In this document: positions 54,677-63,451 of the stretch, in pieces
How the letters are laid out: the number at the start of each line of letters is the position of its first letter
Numbering within the stretch: the stretch's first letter is position 1
Source: Candidatus Poribacteria bacterium
Lineage (GTDB): Bacteria > Poribacteria > WGA-4E > WGA-3G
Reading direction: 5' to 3'
Assembly (NCBI GenBank): GCA_022824265.1
Contig: JAJEAG010000052.1
Span: 1-64,000 of the forward strand
DNA: 64,000 nt
The notes under the pieces: generated by a model
What the model was told of the DNA's origin: nothing
Databases searched by the model: none
The model's input: the letters and a program-made list of their open reading frames with translations, nothing else
Program-made: the position numbers and the translations under genes

Positions 54677-55402
54677 ATGAACCGCAGAAAGTTTTTAATC
54701 AATGGTAGCACAATATTAGCAGGACTTTTTATCGCAAAAAGTCCATTTAGTCTATATGCAGATCACCATGAACATGGGGACCATACCCATAGTTACGAAC
54801 TACCCAAACTTAGATATGCTTTTGATGCTCTTGAACCTCATATTGATAAACGGACAATGGAAATCCATTACGGAAAGCACCATCAAGGATATGTCAACAA
54901 ACTCAATGCTGCAGTTGGAAACAACCATGATTTAGCAGACCAGTCAATTGAGGATTTACTTAGAAATATTGATAAAGTTCCCATGAAAATCCGACAATCA
55001 GTTATAAGCAGTGGCGGTGGACATGCCAACCACACACTTTTCTGGAGCACCATGATTCCAGGGGGTAGAGAACTTAAAGGTAAAGTTGCTGAGTCTTTGC
55101 AATCTACATTTGGTTCACTTGATGCTGCTAAAGAGAAATTCACTAACACTGCAAAAACTCATTTTGGATCAGGTTGGGCATGGCTCGTAGTAGATGACAA
55201 TAAAAAACTACAGATCTATGCTACAAAGAACCAAGACAGTCCGTTTATGCAGGGACATACACCGATTCTTGGACTTGATGTTTGGGAACACGCCTATTAT
55301 CTTAAATATCAGAACAGACGTGCTGACTATATTGATGCATGGAGCAAGGTAGTCAATTGGACACAGGTTAATCTCAACTACACCACAGCAATGAAAGCGT
55401 AA
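54677..55402 (+). CDS. sodA: Exported Fe/Mn superoxide dismutase
   Basis: A 241-residue enzyme that dismutates superoxide. The N-terminus has a twin-arginine-type signal (NRRKFLINGSTILAG), so the enzyme is exported folded with its metal. A His-rich linker (DHHEHGDHTH) precedes the catalytic core. Metal ligands are His in IHYGKHHQGYV, His in GGGHANHTLFW, and Asp and His in LDVWEHAYYL. GHTPILGLDVWEH looks more Mn- than Fe-type, but metal choice is not certain. It starts a tight operon (10-base gap) with a Tat-exported molybdoenzyme. Exported SODs of this family are less common than cytosolic ones. Confidence 0.93.
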   Translation: MNRRKFLINGSTILAGLFIAKSPFSLYADHHEHGDHTHSYELPKLRYAFDALEPHIDKRTMEIHYGKHHQGYVNKLNAAVGNNHDLADQSIEDLLRNIDKVPMKIRQSVISSGGGHANHTLFWSTMIPGGRELKGKVAESLQSTFGSLDAAKEKFTNTAKTHFGSGWAWLVVDDNKKLQIYATKNQDSPFMQGHTPILGLDVWEHAYYLKYQNRRADYIDAWSKVVNWTQVNLNYTTAMKA

Positions 55403-55412
55403 AGGTAGTATT

Positions 55413-56549
55413 ATGGATCGTAGAGATTTTTTAAGAAACAGCGGATTAACACTTACAGGATTACTGTTGAGTCCATGGGCAGTATATGCCTTTCCAAGCC
55501 GCGAAGGTGAGATACTTATTCCATTTCTTGATCAACCCCCAGAACCACCTGCAAAACGAGGTTTGCTTGATTGGAATGAATTAGATTCATTCATTACTCC
55601 GAATGATAAATTCTTCAACGTTTCACATTATAACAAGCCTGAAGTTGATGTTACGACTTGGAATTTGGAAATTAGTGGATTGGTTGAAAATCCAGTTAAA
55701 CTTTCTATTGATGATATAAAAGCACGTCCAAAGAAGGATGTAACCTTTACTTTGGAGTGTTCCGGTAATCATGGCTTCCCAACATTTACTGGTGCGATAG
55801 GTAATGCAAAATGGGGTGGTACTCCACTTGCACCGATTCTCAAAGAGGCAGGAATTAAAGAGGAAGGTATAGAAGTAATTTTCTTTGGACACGATTCTGG
55901 GGAGGAGAAGCGACGTGGTGTTACTATGCGTCAGAACTTCGCTCGGAGTATGTCTGTAGAAGATGCTCTACAGGATGCTAATCTACTCTGTTATGAGATG
56001 AACGGTGAACCGTTGCCACAACCTAATGGTGCCCCTCTCCGACTGATTGCACCTGAATGGTACGGTATTGCATGTGTAAAATGGCTAAAACGGATTGAAG
56101 TACGTGATACCCGTTTTATGGGTAGATTCATGGGACGTGATTATGTAACTATACGCGAAGAGAAACGTCCCGACGGTGAAACAGTATGGATGGAAACATC
56201 TGTCGGAAAAACACAAATTAAGTCGTTAGCTGCAAAGGTGACATTGCTTGGTAGGAATTACCGTATCTACGGGGCAGCTTGGGGTGCACCGATACGGAAA
56301 GTTGAGATAAGTATTGACGGTGGACCTTGGCAAGAAGCAACTATTGACACTGAAGAAGATGCTGAGTTTGCATGGAAAATATGGCATCTTAATTGGGAAA
56401 ACCCAACATCAGGAGAACATACCGTTGTATCTCGTGCTATAGATACGAAAGGGAATATCCAACCTGCAGCTGATTCAGATTTTATAAAGGGTAAACATAC
56501 CTATTGGGAAAGTAATGGTCAGGTTGTACGGAAAATCAACATTGAATAG
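55413..56549 (+). CDS. Tat-exported sulfite-oxidase-like molybdopterin enzyme
   Basis: A 378-residue protein with Tat signal MDRRDFLRNSGLTLTG. The Mo-binding domain has TLECSGNHG with Cys116, the Mo ligand, and PLRLIAPEWYGIACVKWLKRIEV. The C-terminal dimerisation domain (about 255-370) carries GAAWGAPIRKVEISIDGGPW. It resembles SoxC and bacterial sulfite dehydrogenases, oxidising sulfite or a related sulfur compound in the periplasm. No cytochrome gene (SorB/SoxD) is adjacent. Its cofactor would not need the GMP added by the mobA product. It lies between sodA and a phytanoyl-CoA dioxygenase gene, with gaps of about 10 bases. Confidence 0.9.
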   Translation: MDRRDFLRNSGLTLTGLLLSPWAVYAFPSREGEILIPFLDQPPEPPAKRGLLDWNELDSFITPNDKFFNVSHYNKPEVDVTTWNLEISGLVENPVKLSIDDIKARPKKDVTFTLECSGNHGFPTFTGAIGNAKWGGTPLAPILKEAGIKEEGIEVIFFGHDSGEEKRRGVTMRQNFARSMSVEDALQDANLLCYEMNGEPLPQPNGAPLRLIAPEWYGIACVKWLKRIEVRDTRFMGRFMGRDYVTIREEKRPDGETVWMETSVGKTQIKSLAAKVTLLGRNYRIYGAAWGAPIRKVEISIDGGPWQEATIDTEEDAEFAWKIWHLNWENPTSGEHTVVSRAIDTKGNIQPAADSDFIKGKHTYWESNGQVVRKINIE

Positions 56550-56560
56550 GAGTTACGAAT

Positions 56561-57328
56561 TTGGTCAATATTACTGATGAACAGAAACTCCAATACCAAG
56601 AGGAAGGTTATTTCATTTTGGAAAATGTGATTCCAGAATTGCTTCTGGAATTGCTTCGTGGTGAATGTGGCACATTCATAAGTCAGATGGATGCTCGTAT
56701 GGAGCAAGAAGGGAAAGATGTCCTTGGTCTTAACCATCGTAATAAACGATATTTTGTTTCTAACTGCTTTAGACAACAACCGAAACTTCGCGAATTTCTT
56801 TTCAGCGACTTGATGGCAGAGGTATGTCGTGCCACCTTAGGAGATAATGCATATCTATTTTGGGAACAATATGTCGTCAAAGGGGCGGAAGCAGGGATGA
56901 AGTTCAGTTGGCATCAAGATTCTGGTTATGTTGGTTATCCTGATCACAAACCGTATTTGACTTGTTGGTGTGCACTTGATGATATGTCTGAAGAAAATGG
57001 AACAGTCTATGTCATGCCATATTCTCATATTGGTATACGTTCTTGGGTGAAGCATATCCGTGAAGAAGGAAGTAATGATTTGGTAGGTTATTTCGGTCCG
57101 GAAAAAGGTGTACCTGCTAACGTTCCTGCGGGGAGTATTGTTGCGTTTACAAGCATTAATTTCCACAGTAGTGGAACAAATACTACAGATAATATGCGTC
57201 GTGCTTATTTGGCACAGTATTCTGCGGAACCCCTTCTTTCTCAGGACGGTAGTCGGTTATGGGGGAATGCAGAACCGATATTGAAAGATGGGAAGTCTGC
57301 TGTAGGTGAACCACCACCTAAGATATAA
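56561..57328 (+). CDS. Phytanoyl-CoA dioxygenase family protein
   Basis: A 255-residue Fe(II)/2-oxoglutarate oxygenase with TTG start and TAGGAG ribosome site. The metal triad is canonical: His118 and Asp120 in SWHQDSGY and His202 in NFHSSGTN, with Arg213/214 for the co-substrate. LQYQEEGYFILENVIP is the typical N-terminus. Unlike the copy at 44097 it looks fully active. It is the last gene of the sod-sulfite oxidase run, and an IS605-type element follows. Its substrate is unknown; PhyH enzymes hydroxylate lipids, small metabolites or natural products. Confidence 0.9.
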   Translation: MVNITDEQKLQYQEEGYFILENVIPELLLELLRGECGTFISQMDARMEQEGKDVLGLNHRNKRYFVSNCFRQQPKLREFLFSDLMAEVCRATLGDNAYLFWEQYVVKGAEAGMKFSWHQDSGYVGYPDHKPYLTCWCALDDMSEENGTVYVMPYSHIGIRSWVKHIREEGSNDLVGYFGPEKGVPANVPAGSIVAFTSINFHSSGTNTTDNMRRAYLAQYSAEPLLSQDGSRLWGNAEPILKDGKSAVGEPPPKI

Positions 57329-57563
57329 TTCTCCATCTTAGATACTGAAATTAAATTGGAAAAACTCAGACATTCCTTTGTTAATTTCTTAACACTCTTC
57401 CCGTCAAATCCCGATGCTTTAGCTTGTGGGATGTAGACGGGTCAAAAAACTTGAGATTGTTCAAAAGGCATGGTATACTTATGACACCTTTTCAGGGTGG
57501 GTATTGCATTTACCTGCCACATCAAATACAATGGGGAAGGTATCTTCACCGAAAAGGTATATC

Positions 57564-58655
57564 ATGAGAAAAACCTACAAATACAAGATATGCAGCCAAA
57601 AGAATACGATAAAGATCGGTAATATGCTTGATGATATGCATCAAATTCATGTTCATATTATGAAGTTGCAAAGAAGATATTATCGTCTGTTTAGCAAAAA
57701 TATTTCTGCTTCCAAAATGAACAAGCATATAACCAAGTTGAAGAAACGCACAAAACCGCATTGGAAGCAGCTGCCGAGTCAAGTTGTTCAAAATGTTGTG
57801 TTGCGTATGGGTAAAGCCTACGATGCGTTTTTTCGGAATATCAAAGACCGCAAATCAGGGAAAACGACCTGTAAAGTCGGTAGACCGCATATCAAGCCTC
57901 AACATAAATACACCTCTATGACTTTCACACAAGCAGGCTACAAACTTGAAGGCAATCGTATCCGGATCAACTGCATTGATACTTGGTTTTCTTTTCATAA
58001 ACATAGAGAAATAACAGGTGACATCAAGACGATTACTCTCAAGCGTGACGCTTGCGGAGATTACTGGATATGCTTCAGTTGTGAAAACGTTGACGATACC
58101 GAACCGATGCCTAAGACAGGTAAGAGTGCAGGGTTTGACTTCGGATTGAAAACGTTTCTCACTTGTTCTGATAGTAGCAAGATAGATTCTCCGCAGTTTT
58201 TGAAACAATCCTTGAATAAGTTGAAAACACTGAATAAGAATTTGAGTCGTAAAGTTTTCAAATCTAATGGCTGGTATCGTGCCAAACGTGCAATATCTCG
58301 GCAACGCAGAGATTGGCACTTCAAACTTGCGACCCAACTTTGCCGAGAGTTCGATATACTGTGCTTTGAAACACTCAATATAGAAGGTATGAAGCGACTT
58401 TGGGGCAGAAAAGTATCCGATCTCGCTTTCTACCAATTTATTGAGATTTTGAAGTTCACATCTATAAAACAGGATCGTCAACTCGTTCAAATTGGACAAT
58501 GGACAGCGACGACAAAACCTTGTTCGGATTGTGGACATCGTAACGACACTCTTGAACTCAACGATAGGCAGTGGACATGTCAAAAATGTGGTTCACACCA
58601 TGATAGAGATGTAAACGCTGCTATAAACATAAGTCAAGCAGGGGTAGCTGCTTGA
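57564..58655 (+). CDS. tnpB: TnpB RNA-guided nuclease
   Basis: A 363-residue IS605-group TnpB. Its RuvC-like triad is complete: Asp192 (GFDFGLKTF), Glu269 (FETLNIEGM) and Asp349 (DRDVNAAINIS). A zinc finger CSDCGHRND...CQKCG lies at about 325-345, and the N-terminal region is basic (MRKTYKYKI). TnpB proteins use an RNA made from the element's 3' end to cut the empty donor site, which retains the element. The start at 57564 follows AAAAGG; the frame is open further upstream but the conserved start is here. No tnpA is present, so movement would need one in trans. Confidence 0.95.
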   Translation: MRKTYKYKICSQKNTIKIGNMLDDMHQIHVHIMKLQRRYYRLFSKNISASKMNKHITKLKKRTKPHWKQLPSQVVQNVVLRMGKAYDAFFRNIKDRKSGKTTCKVGRPHIKPQHKYTSMTFTQAGYKLEGNRIRINCIDTWFSFHKHREITGDIKTITLKRDACGDYWICFSCENVDDTEPMPKTGKSAGFDFGLKTFLTCSDSSKIDSPQFLKQSLNKLKTLNKNLSRKVFKSNGWYRAKRAISRQRRDWHFKLATQLCREFDILCFETLNIEGMKRLWGRKVSDLAFYQFIEILKFTSIKQDRQLVQIGQWTATTKPCSDCGHRNDTLELNDRQWTCQKCGSHHDRDVNAAINISQAGVAA

Positions 58656-58739
58656 GGGTGGAGACGATATGAGACGGGTATCTCTCAGAGATAAACGCTG
58701 TTGTCTAAGAAACCGAAGCCCCTACCTTCAGGTAGTGGG
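58600..58739 (+). ncRNA. Putative TnpB guide RNA (omega/reRNA) region
   Basis: In characterised IS605 elements the guide RNA scaffold comes from the tnpB 3' end and the right-end sequence. Here 58656-58718 is non-coding with a small hairpin TATCTC/GAGATA around 58680-58694, then the right-end hairpin at 58719-58739. The guide would be read from the bases right after the element (TGCTATCACTGTCTTG...), which belong to the dacB-like gene. The 5' limit is a guess. Confidence 0.55.
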
Positions 58740-60005
58740 TGCTATCACTGTCTTGTTTCGTCTAAATTGCGTGAGAATATTCCCGATTTTATCCTGAATT
58801 TCACGTGCCTTTGTAGCAGACCCAACATAATGACTGATAAGAATTCCAAACGCTAATACTTCTCCATCTGTCGTGGAAGTATAACCAGCCAATGCAGAAA
58901 CGCCACTCAACGTCCCTGTCTTTGCTCGTAGAATTTTCTCTGCATACATACCCTGCATCCTATTTGTTAGTGTGCCGTCAACACCAGCAATCGGAAGCGA
59001 TGCTGTAAACTCAGGCATTAACTCAAAATTGTGATACATATAGACCAGGAGATTTGTAAGCAATTCAGCATTAACAAGGTTATAGCGAGAAAGTCCAGAA
59101 CCGTCAACAAATCGATGTGTAGGGGTGTTGTCCATAATTTCACCTAAGAATTCAGAGACAGTATCTCTGCCTTTTTTCCAAGTTCCCGGTTCCCCTTTCA
59201 CTTCCGCTCCAATTGACTTAAATAGGAATTCTGCAATCCAATTGTCGCTCGGTTTGTTCATCCATTTTATAATGTCAGAAAGTGGAGGTGAAAGATGTAT
59301 GGCAATTTTACCTGCTTCTATCGGGACTGTTCCAACTACAACCTGTCCAGAAATTTCAATACCTTTTTGTATCAGAGCAGTTTTCAGTAGATGTCCGCAT
59401 GCTACCGCTCTATTACTTGACTTTTCTTCAGGTTGAATTTCTCTGATACTTAATGCACTTATTTGTAAAGGTCTATCATCCCACATCCATCCAGGACCTT
59501 CCCTAACAGTATCGAAATAGGACTCATCAACAACTAAGTTTCCTTCAATTGATGTGATACCTGATTGAACTATCGAATCAACTAAGTTTATTATATCATT
59601 AGACTGTAAGACTGGATCCGCACTGCCCTTGAGATAGATGTTTTCAACCACCTTACCGTCTGTTACTTTATCGGTGTACAGCGTTGTTTCAAATTGATGG
59701 TCTGGACCAAGTTTTGCCAACGCGGCAGATGCTGTAAATAGTTTTGTTGTTGATGCAGGATGGTGTAATTTGTGTGCGTTCTTGGAATAAATTACCTCTC
59801 CAGAATCTACTGAAACGACTTTTACACCGATACTCGCAGTAGTAAATAAATCGTCTTGTAGAACATTGTCTATGTCGGAACGTAGTGATTCAATCGGATT
59901 AATTGTTATCTGTGGCGGGTGTGGTTCAGAAGGTTTAGATGTTATTAAACCACATCCTGTTAACACAAACATACAACAGAATAGAATAACTTTATAATTT
60001 CTCAT
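58728..60005 (-). CDS. dacB: D-alanyl-D-alanine carboxypeptidase/endopeptidase (PBP4 type), altered 3' end
   Basis: A penicillin-binding peptidase of family S13, 425 residues, acting on peptidoglycan in the periplasm. Lipoprotein signal with Cys18 (LTGC). Catalytic motifs are Ser85-T-T-Lys88, SDN (in KPSDNWIAEF) and KTG at 362-364. The last codons (ATA GCA CCC ACT ACC TGA) read through the right-end hairpin of the IS605-type element, so the stop codon is supplied by the insertion. Since all motifs lie well upstream, only a few C-terminal residues appear changed and activity is probably kept. Confidence 0.92.
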   Translation of the reverse strand: MRNYKVILFCCMFVLTGCGLITSKPSEPHPPQITINPIESLRSDIDNVLQDDLFTTASIGVKVVSVDSGEVIYSKNAHKLHHPASTTKLFTASAALAKLGPDHQFETTLYTDKVTDGKVVENIYLKGSADPVLQSNDIINLVDSIVQSGITSIEGNLVVDESYFDTVREGPGWMWDDRPLQISALSIREIQPEEKSSNRAVACGHLLKTALIQKGIEISGQVVVGTVPIEAGKIAIHLSPPLSDIIKWMNKPSDNWIAEFLFKSIGAEVKGEPGTWKKGRDTVSEFLGEIMDNTPTHRFVDGSGLSRYNLVNAELLTNLLVYMYHNFELMPEFTASLPIAGVDGTLTNRMQGMYAEKILRAKTGTLSGVSALAGYTSTTDGEVLAFGILISHYVGSATKAREIQDKIGNILTQFRRNKTVIAPTT

Positions 60006-60088
60006 AATGTGTTAATAGTAGCACAGATTTTTAGATTAGGAAAGCAAAACATGATGTCATTCTACTTACCTAATCGCATACATTATTT

Positions 60089-60117
60089 TTGACTTTTAGT
60101 AAAAAATGTGATATAAT
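60089..60117 (+). promoter_or_regulatory. Promoter of citramalate synthase gene
   Basis: TTGACT at 60089-60094 and TATAAT at 60112-60117 with a 17-base spacer. Expected start near 60124 gives a leader of about 110 bases before the ATG at 60236. Confidence 0.6.
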
Positions 60118-60149
60118 TCCATTAGCAAAAATAGCGAGAATTGTCATAT

Positions 60150-60183
60150 AAGGAGATACCGAATTTTGGTTTTGAAGGATTAA
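60150..60183 (+). promoter_or_regulatory. Leader with strong ribosome site and five-codon mini-ORF
   Basis: AAGGAGAT at 60150-60157 is the best ribosome site in the area, yet it precedes only TTG GTT TTG AAG GAT TAA (60166-60183). The real gene start at 60236 has no clear ribosome site. The mini-ORF could control cimA by coupling or attenuation, or the site may be a relic. Confidence 0.4.
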
Positions 60184-60235
60184 TTAGTTTTCAATAATAT
60201 ATAATGAAAATCCAGAATTTGCTTTTAAATATAAC

Positions 60236-61807
60236 ATGGTTGAATTTTACGATACAACACTCAGGGACGGTAGCCAAGCTGAAGGTGTAGCATTTTCCGT
60301 TGAAGATAAACTAATCATTATACAGGCACTTGATAAATTAGGTATCCGCTACATTGAAGGTGGTTATCCTGGTTCCAATCCCAAAGATATAGAATTCTTC
60401 AAACGTGCAAAAGAGATGACATTAGAATCAGCAAAAGTTGTTCCTTTCGGTAGTACTCGTTATCCGTCCTATGATCCTGATGAAGATCCAAACTTGTCTG
60501 CACTACTTGAAACCGGCACAAGGACTGTCACTATATTTGGAAAAAGTTGGAAATTACATGCTACTGATGTTTTGCGAGTTTCAGCAGAAGAGAACTTGGA
60601 AATAATTGAGAGTTCTGTCAACTATTTGGTGGATAATGGACGTGAAGTAATCTACGACGCTGAACATTTTTTTGATGGGTATTCTGATGACTCGGAATAT
60701 GCTATTGAGACTTTGCATGCAGCATCTGCGGGTGGTGCAAATTGTATCGTACTCTGTGACACTAACGGTGGAAGGTTACCTTTAGAAATTCAGGAAGGAG
60801 TGAAAGCAGCCATATCAGCACTTAATTTACCAATTGGTATACATGCACACAATGATGCTGGAATGGGTGCAGCAAACTCTGTATTGGCTGTTCAAGCGGG
60901 AGCAAACCATATACAGGGAACCTTCAACGGTTATGGAGAGAGATGTGGAAACGCAAATCTGGCATCTATCATCCCAACGATACAACTTAAACTGGGTCTT
61001 GAATGTATTAGTGACGAGCAGATGCAGGAATTGACCAGTGTATCACGGTTGATTAGTGAGTTGGCAAACCTACCACATGACGAAAGACAACCTTATGTAG
61101 GTCGGTCTGCTTTTGCCCACAAAGGTGGTTTACACACAGATGCAATTCGTAAGAATCGACTGACCTACGAACATATTGAACCGGAAAAAGTTGGTAACAC
61201 CCAACGTATCCTCGTATCTGATCAAGCTGGTCGCGGCACTATAATGAAAAAAATTGAGAAGGAATATCCTAATTACGATAAAAATTCTCCACAAGTTCTG
61301 GAGTTATTTGATCGTTTAAAAAAAGCTGAGAGTGAAGGCTACCAATTTGAAGCAGCTGAAGCATCGTTTGAGTTATTAACACACAGAGTTTTCAATGGGT
61401 ATGAATCCTTTTTTGAACACCTCGGTTTTCGCGTAATTATTGAGAAATTCACAGACCTTACTATGCGTTCAGAAGCAACAGTAAAGGTTACTACACCTGA
61501 TGGGACAACAACTCATACTGCTGCAGATGGTCATGGACCAGTCAACGCTTTAGATACTGCACTTAGAAAGGCACTTGAACTTTACTATCCTTCACTGCAG
61601 AAGGTCCGATTAATTGATTATAAAGTTAGGGTATTAGACACCAAGGCAGGTACTGGATCAAAAGTGCGTGTCCTTATTGAAGCAAGTGATGGCAAAATGA
61701 GTTGGCGAACCGTCGGAGTATCTGAGAATATCATATCAGCAAGTTACGAGGCACTTATAGATAGCTTTGAATACAAACTTCACAAAGACAAAGATTCAAT
61801 CAAATAA
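60236..61807 (+). CDS. cimA: Citramalate synthase
   Basis: Condenses pyruvate and acetyl-CoA to (R)-citramalate, the threonine-independent route to isoleucine. It has 523 residues, the length of the CimA branch. VEFYDTTLRDGSQAEGVAFS is the catalytic N-terminus. GGYPGSNPKD, LCDTNGG, GIHAHNDAGMGAANSVLAV (metal His residues) and GTFNGYGERCGNANL follow. AFAHKGGLHTDAI and the C-terminal LeuA-type regulatory domain (from about 400) complete the pattern. The CimA/LeuA split is judged from the N-terminal region and the NGYGERCGNAN segment. No other branched-chain genes are adjacent. Confidence 0.92.
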   Translation: MVEFYDTTLRDGSQAEGVAFSVEDKLIIIQALDKLGIRYIEGGYPGSNPKDIEFFKRAKEMTLESAKVVPFGSTRYPSYDPDEDPNLSALLETGTRTVTIFGKSWKLHATDVLRVSAEENLEIIESSVNYLVDNGREVIYDAEHFFDGYSDDSEYAIETLHAASAGGANCIVLCDTNGGRLPLEIQEGVKAAISALNLPIGIHAHNDAGMGAANSVLAVQAGANHIQGTFNGYGERCGNANLASIIPTIQLKLGLECISDEQMQELTSVSRLISELANLPHDERQPYVGRSAFAHKGGLHTDAIRKNRLTYEHIEPEKVGNTQRILVSDQAGRGTIMKKIEKEYPNYDKNSPQVLELFDRLKKAESEGYQFEAAEASFELLTHRVFNGYESFFEHLGFRVIIEKFTDLTMRSEATVKVTTPDGTTTHTAADGHGPVNALDTALRKALELYYPSLQKVRLIDYKVRVLDTKAGTGSKVRVLIEASDGKMSWRTVGVSENIISASYEALIDSFEYKLHKDKDSIK

Positions 61808-61839
61808 GTTAAAATAATAAAATATAGTTCTAATTTTCC

Positions 61840-61868
61840 TTGATATTTATTTACATATATGTTATACT
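61840..61868 (+). promoter_or_regulatory. Promoter of zinc-ribbon protein gene
   Basis: TTGATA at 61840-61845 and TATACT at 61863-61868, spacer 17 bases, 27 bases before the ATG. GGAGG at 61884-61888 is the ribosome site. Confidence 0.5.
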
Positions 61869-61895
61869 GATAATAACATTATTTGGAGGTAAATC

Positions 61896-62441
61896 ATGGG
61901 TAAATTAGATCATATTGAAAAATCTGCACAAAAACTGATCGCGCTGTGTCAGAAAGAGAAGCCAACGAAGACAGATAAGCAAAAGATGTTGACCTTACAT
62001 ACCGACATCCTTGCTGGAATTGAAAACTTAACAGAATGTGAACTTTGTGGTGCTATAACTGAAGTAATAGTTAAGATGACTTTGGCTGAGGTTACAGCTA
62101 ATTTGTGTAAAGAGTGTGGTTTAAAGTCATTGGAAACGGGAAAAATACAGAAATCCACTACGCGTAAACGCACTCGTACCGTGAAAAAACCTACAACACC
62201 CAAACCAAAAGAAAAACCTCAGGAATCAGAATCCCCTGTAGCACTACACACACGCGTGGAAGAACAGACAGGCATTAAGAAGACTGATGTCAAAAGGTTA
62301 CAGAAAATAATAGAAGATATTGCCACACCAATGAACCTTGCGCATACCTTGACTTATGTAAAACGCGAGGTAGAAAATGCTAAATTGAAAGTAGATGAGA
62401 AAGCTTTGGAAAAAGCGGTAGAAATATTAGTAGCAGCCTAA
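61896..62441 (+). CDS. Unrecognised protein with a CxxC...CxxC zinc ribbon
   Basis: A 181-residue basic cytoplasmic protein of no family I can name. Residues 1-45 are helical. A four-Cys site (CELCGAITEV...LCKECG, about 49-74) probably binds zinc. A Lys/Pro/Thr-rich linker (about 82-115) is followed by a helical C-terminus (about 120-181). The architecture is that of a small nucleic-acid or protein-interacting adaptor, which is inference. It has its own promoter and a strong ribosome site. Its stop overlaps the stop of the convergent epimerase gene by 4 bases. Confidence 0.75.
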   Translation: MGKLDHIEKSAQKLIALCQKEKPTKTDKQKMLTLHTDILAGIENLTECELCGAITEVIVKMTLAEVTANLCKECGLKSLETGKIQKSTTRKRTRTVKKPTTPKPKEKPQESESPVALHTRVEEQTGIKKTDVKRLQKIIEDIATPMNLAHTLTYVKREVENAKLKVDEKALEKAVEILVAA

Positions 62442-63409
62442 CCTGTCGGTACATCCTTAACCCAATCACAATTTTCTTGATACCATTCGACAAGTTTTGT
62501 TATCCCTTCACGGAATGTTACTTGTGGTTTCCATCCTAAAAGTTCTTCTGCTTTCTGAATATTTGCCCAAGTGGCACGGACGTCAGCAGGATGGAATGGT
62601 TGGTGTGATAGTTTTGCCTTTTTACCAACGAGTTCTTCTATAAGTCTAATTGTGTCAATCAATACAATCGGACTGTCTGAACCGAGATTTATGACTGCGT
62701 AACCGATAGGTTTTAATCCTGCTATAACGCCACGGGCAATATCTTCAACATAAGTATAATCACGTGAGGATTGTTTCCCATCTCCATAGACGGTAACAGG
62801 TTTATCCTCACTGATCCATTTAACAAAACGAAATGCGCTCATATCAGGACGACCTGCCGGTCCATAGACTGTAAAAAAACGGAATACAGTGACATCAATA
62901 TCGTATAAATGATGGTAACTGTGACAAAGTGCTTCGGCTCCCTTTTTTGACGCTGCATAAGGGGAAAGTGGTCTGTTAGTATCTGCATCTTCACTGAAGG
63001 GAAGGGGATTATTTGCACCATATAAACTTGATGTGGATGCCAGGACAAATTTCTGAATATCAGATTTTCGGCACATCTCAAGTAGATTGAGAGTGCCAGT
63101 TACATTTGTATCAATGTAAACCCAAGGATTTTCAACGGATTGACGAACACCAGCACGAGCTGCAAGATTAATTACAGCATCATATTTTGAATTAAATAAA
63201 GGTTCAAGTGAAGTAAGATCACAAATATCTACAAGGTGAAATTCAAAATTTGGTGAATCTTGGAGTTGGGTAAGCCGCCACTTTTTTATAGTTACATCAT
63301 ACGCATCATTTAAATTATCTATTCCCACTACGGAATGTCCATCTGCCAATAAAAATTCAGTAACTTTCCATCCAATAAATCCAGCACATCCCGTAACAAA
63401 ATATTTCAT
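62438..63409 (-). CDS. NAD-dependent nucleotide-sugar epimerase (UDP-glucuronate 4-epimerase-like)
   Basis: A 323-residue short-chain dehydrogenase/reductase. GCAGFIG at residues 7-13 binds NAD. The catalytic Ser/Tyr/Lys are in ASTSSLYG and SPYAASKKGAE. RFFTVYGPAGRPDMSAFRF is strongly like UDP-glucuronate 4-epimerases. It would supply UDP-galacturonate or a related sugar for surface polysaccharide. It may relate functionally to the kinase-uridylyltransferase fusion at 50-52 kb, but they are far apart. The coiled-coil gene upstream is divided from it by 42 bases. Confidence 0.9.
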   Translation of the reverse strand: MKYFVTGCAGFIGWKVTEFLLADGHSVVGIDNLNDAYDVTIKKWRLTQLQDSPNFEFHLVDICDLTSLEPLFNSKYDAVINLAARAGVRQSVENPWVYIDTNVTGTLNLLEMCRKSDIQKFVLASTSSLYGANNPLPFSEDADTNRPLSPYAASKKGAEALCHSYHHLYDIDVTVFRFFTVYGPAGRPDMSAFRFVKWISEDKPVTVYGDGKQSSRDYTYVEDIARGVIAGLKPIGYAVINLGSDSPIVLIDTIRLIEELVGKKAKLSHQPFHPADVRATWANIQKAEELLGWKPQVTFREGITKLVEWYQENCDWVKDVPTG

Positions 63410-63451
63410 ACCGTTCCTTTAAACAATGTCATCTGTAACATATCTATGAGT

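Larger units (their letters stand above)
57400..58739 (+). mobile_element. IS605/IS1341-type element carrying only tnpB
   Basis: The left end has an imperfect hairpin at 57400-57441 (CCCGTC..ATCCC..GGGAT..GACGGG). The right end has a hairpin at 58719-58739 (CCC-CTACC, loop TTCA, GGTAG-GGG). Between them is one intact tnpB and no Y1 transposase. Exact boundaries are uncertain by several bases. TTAAC just before the left end could be the target/TAM motif. The right end lies inside the 3' end of the minus-strand dacB-like gene. Confidence 0.8.

Noticed and set aside
57855-58583. Minus-strand ORF of 242 codons inside tnpB
   Set aside because: Antisense of the well-supported nuclease; no recognisable domain.
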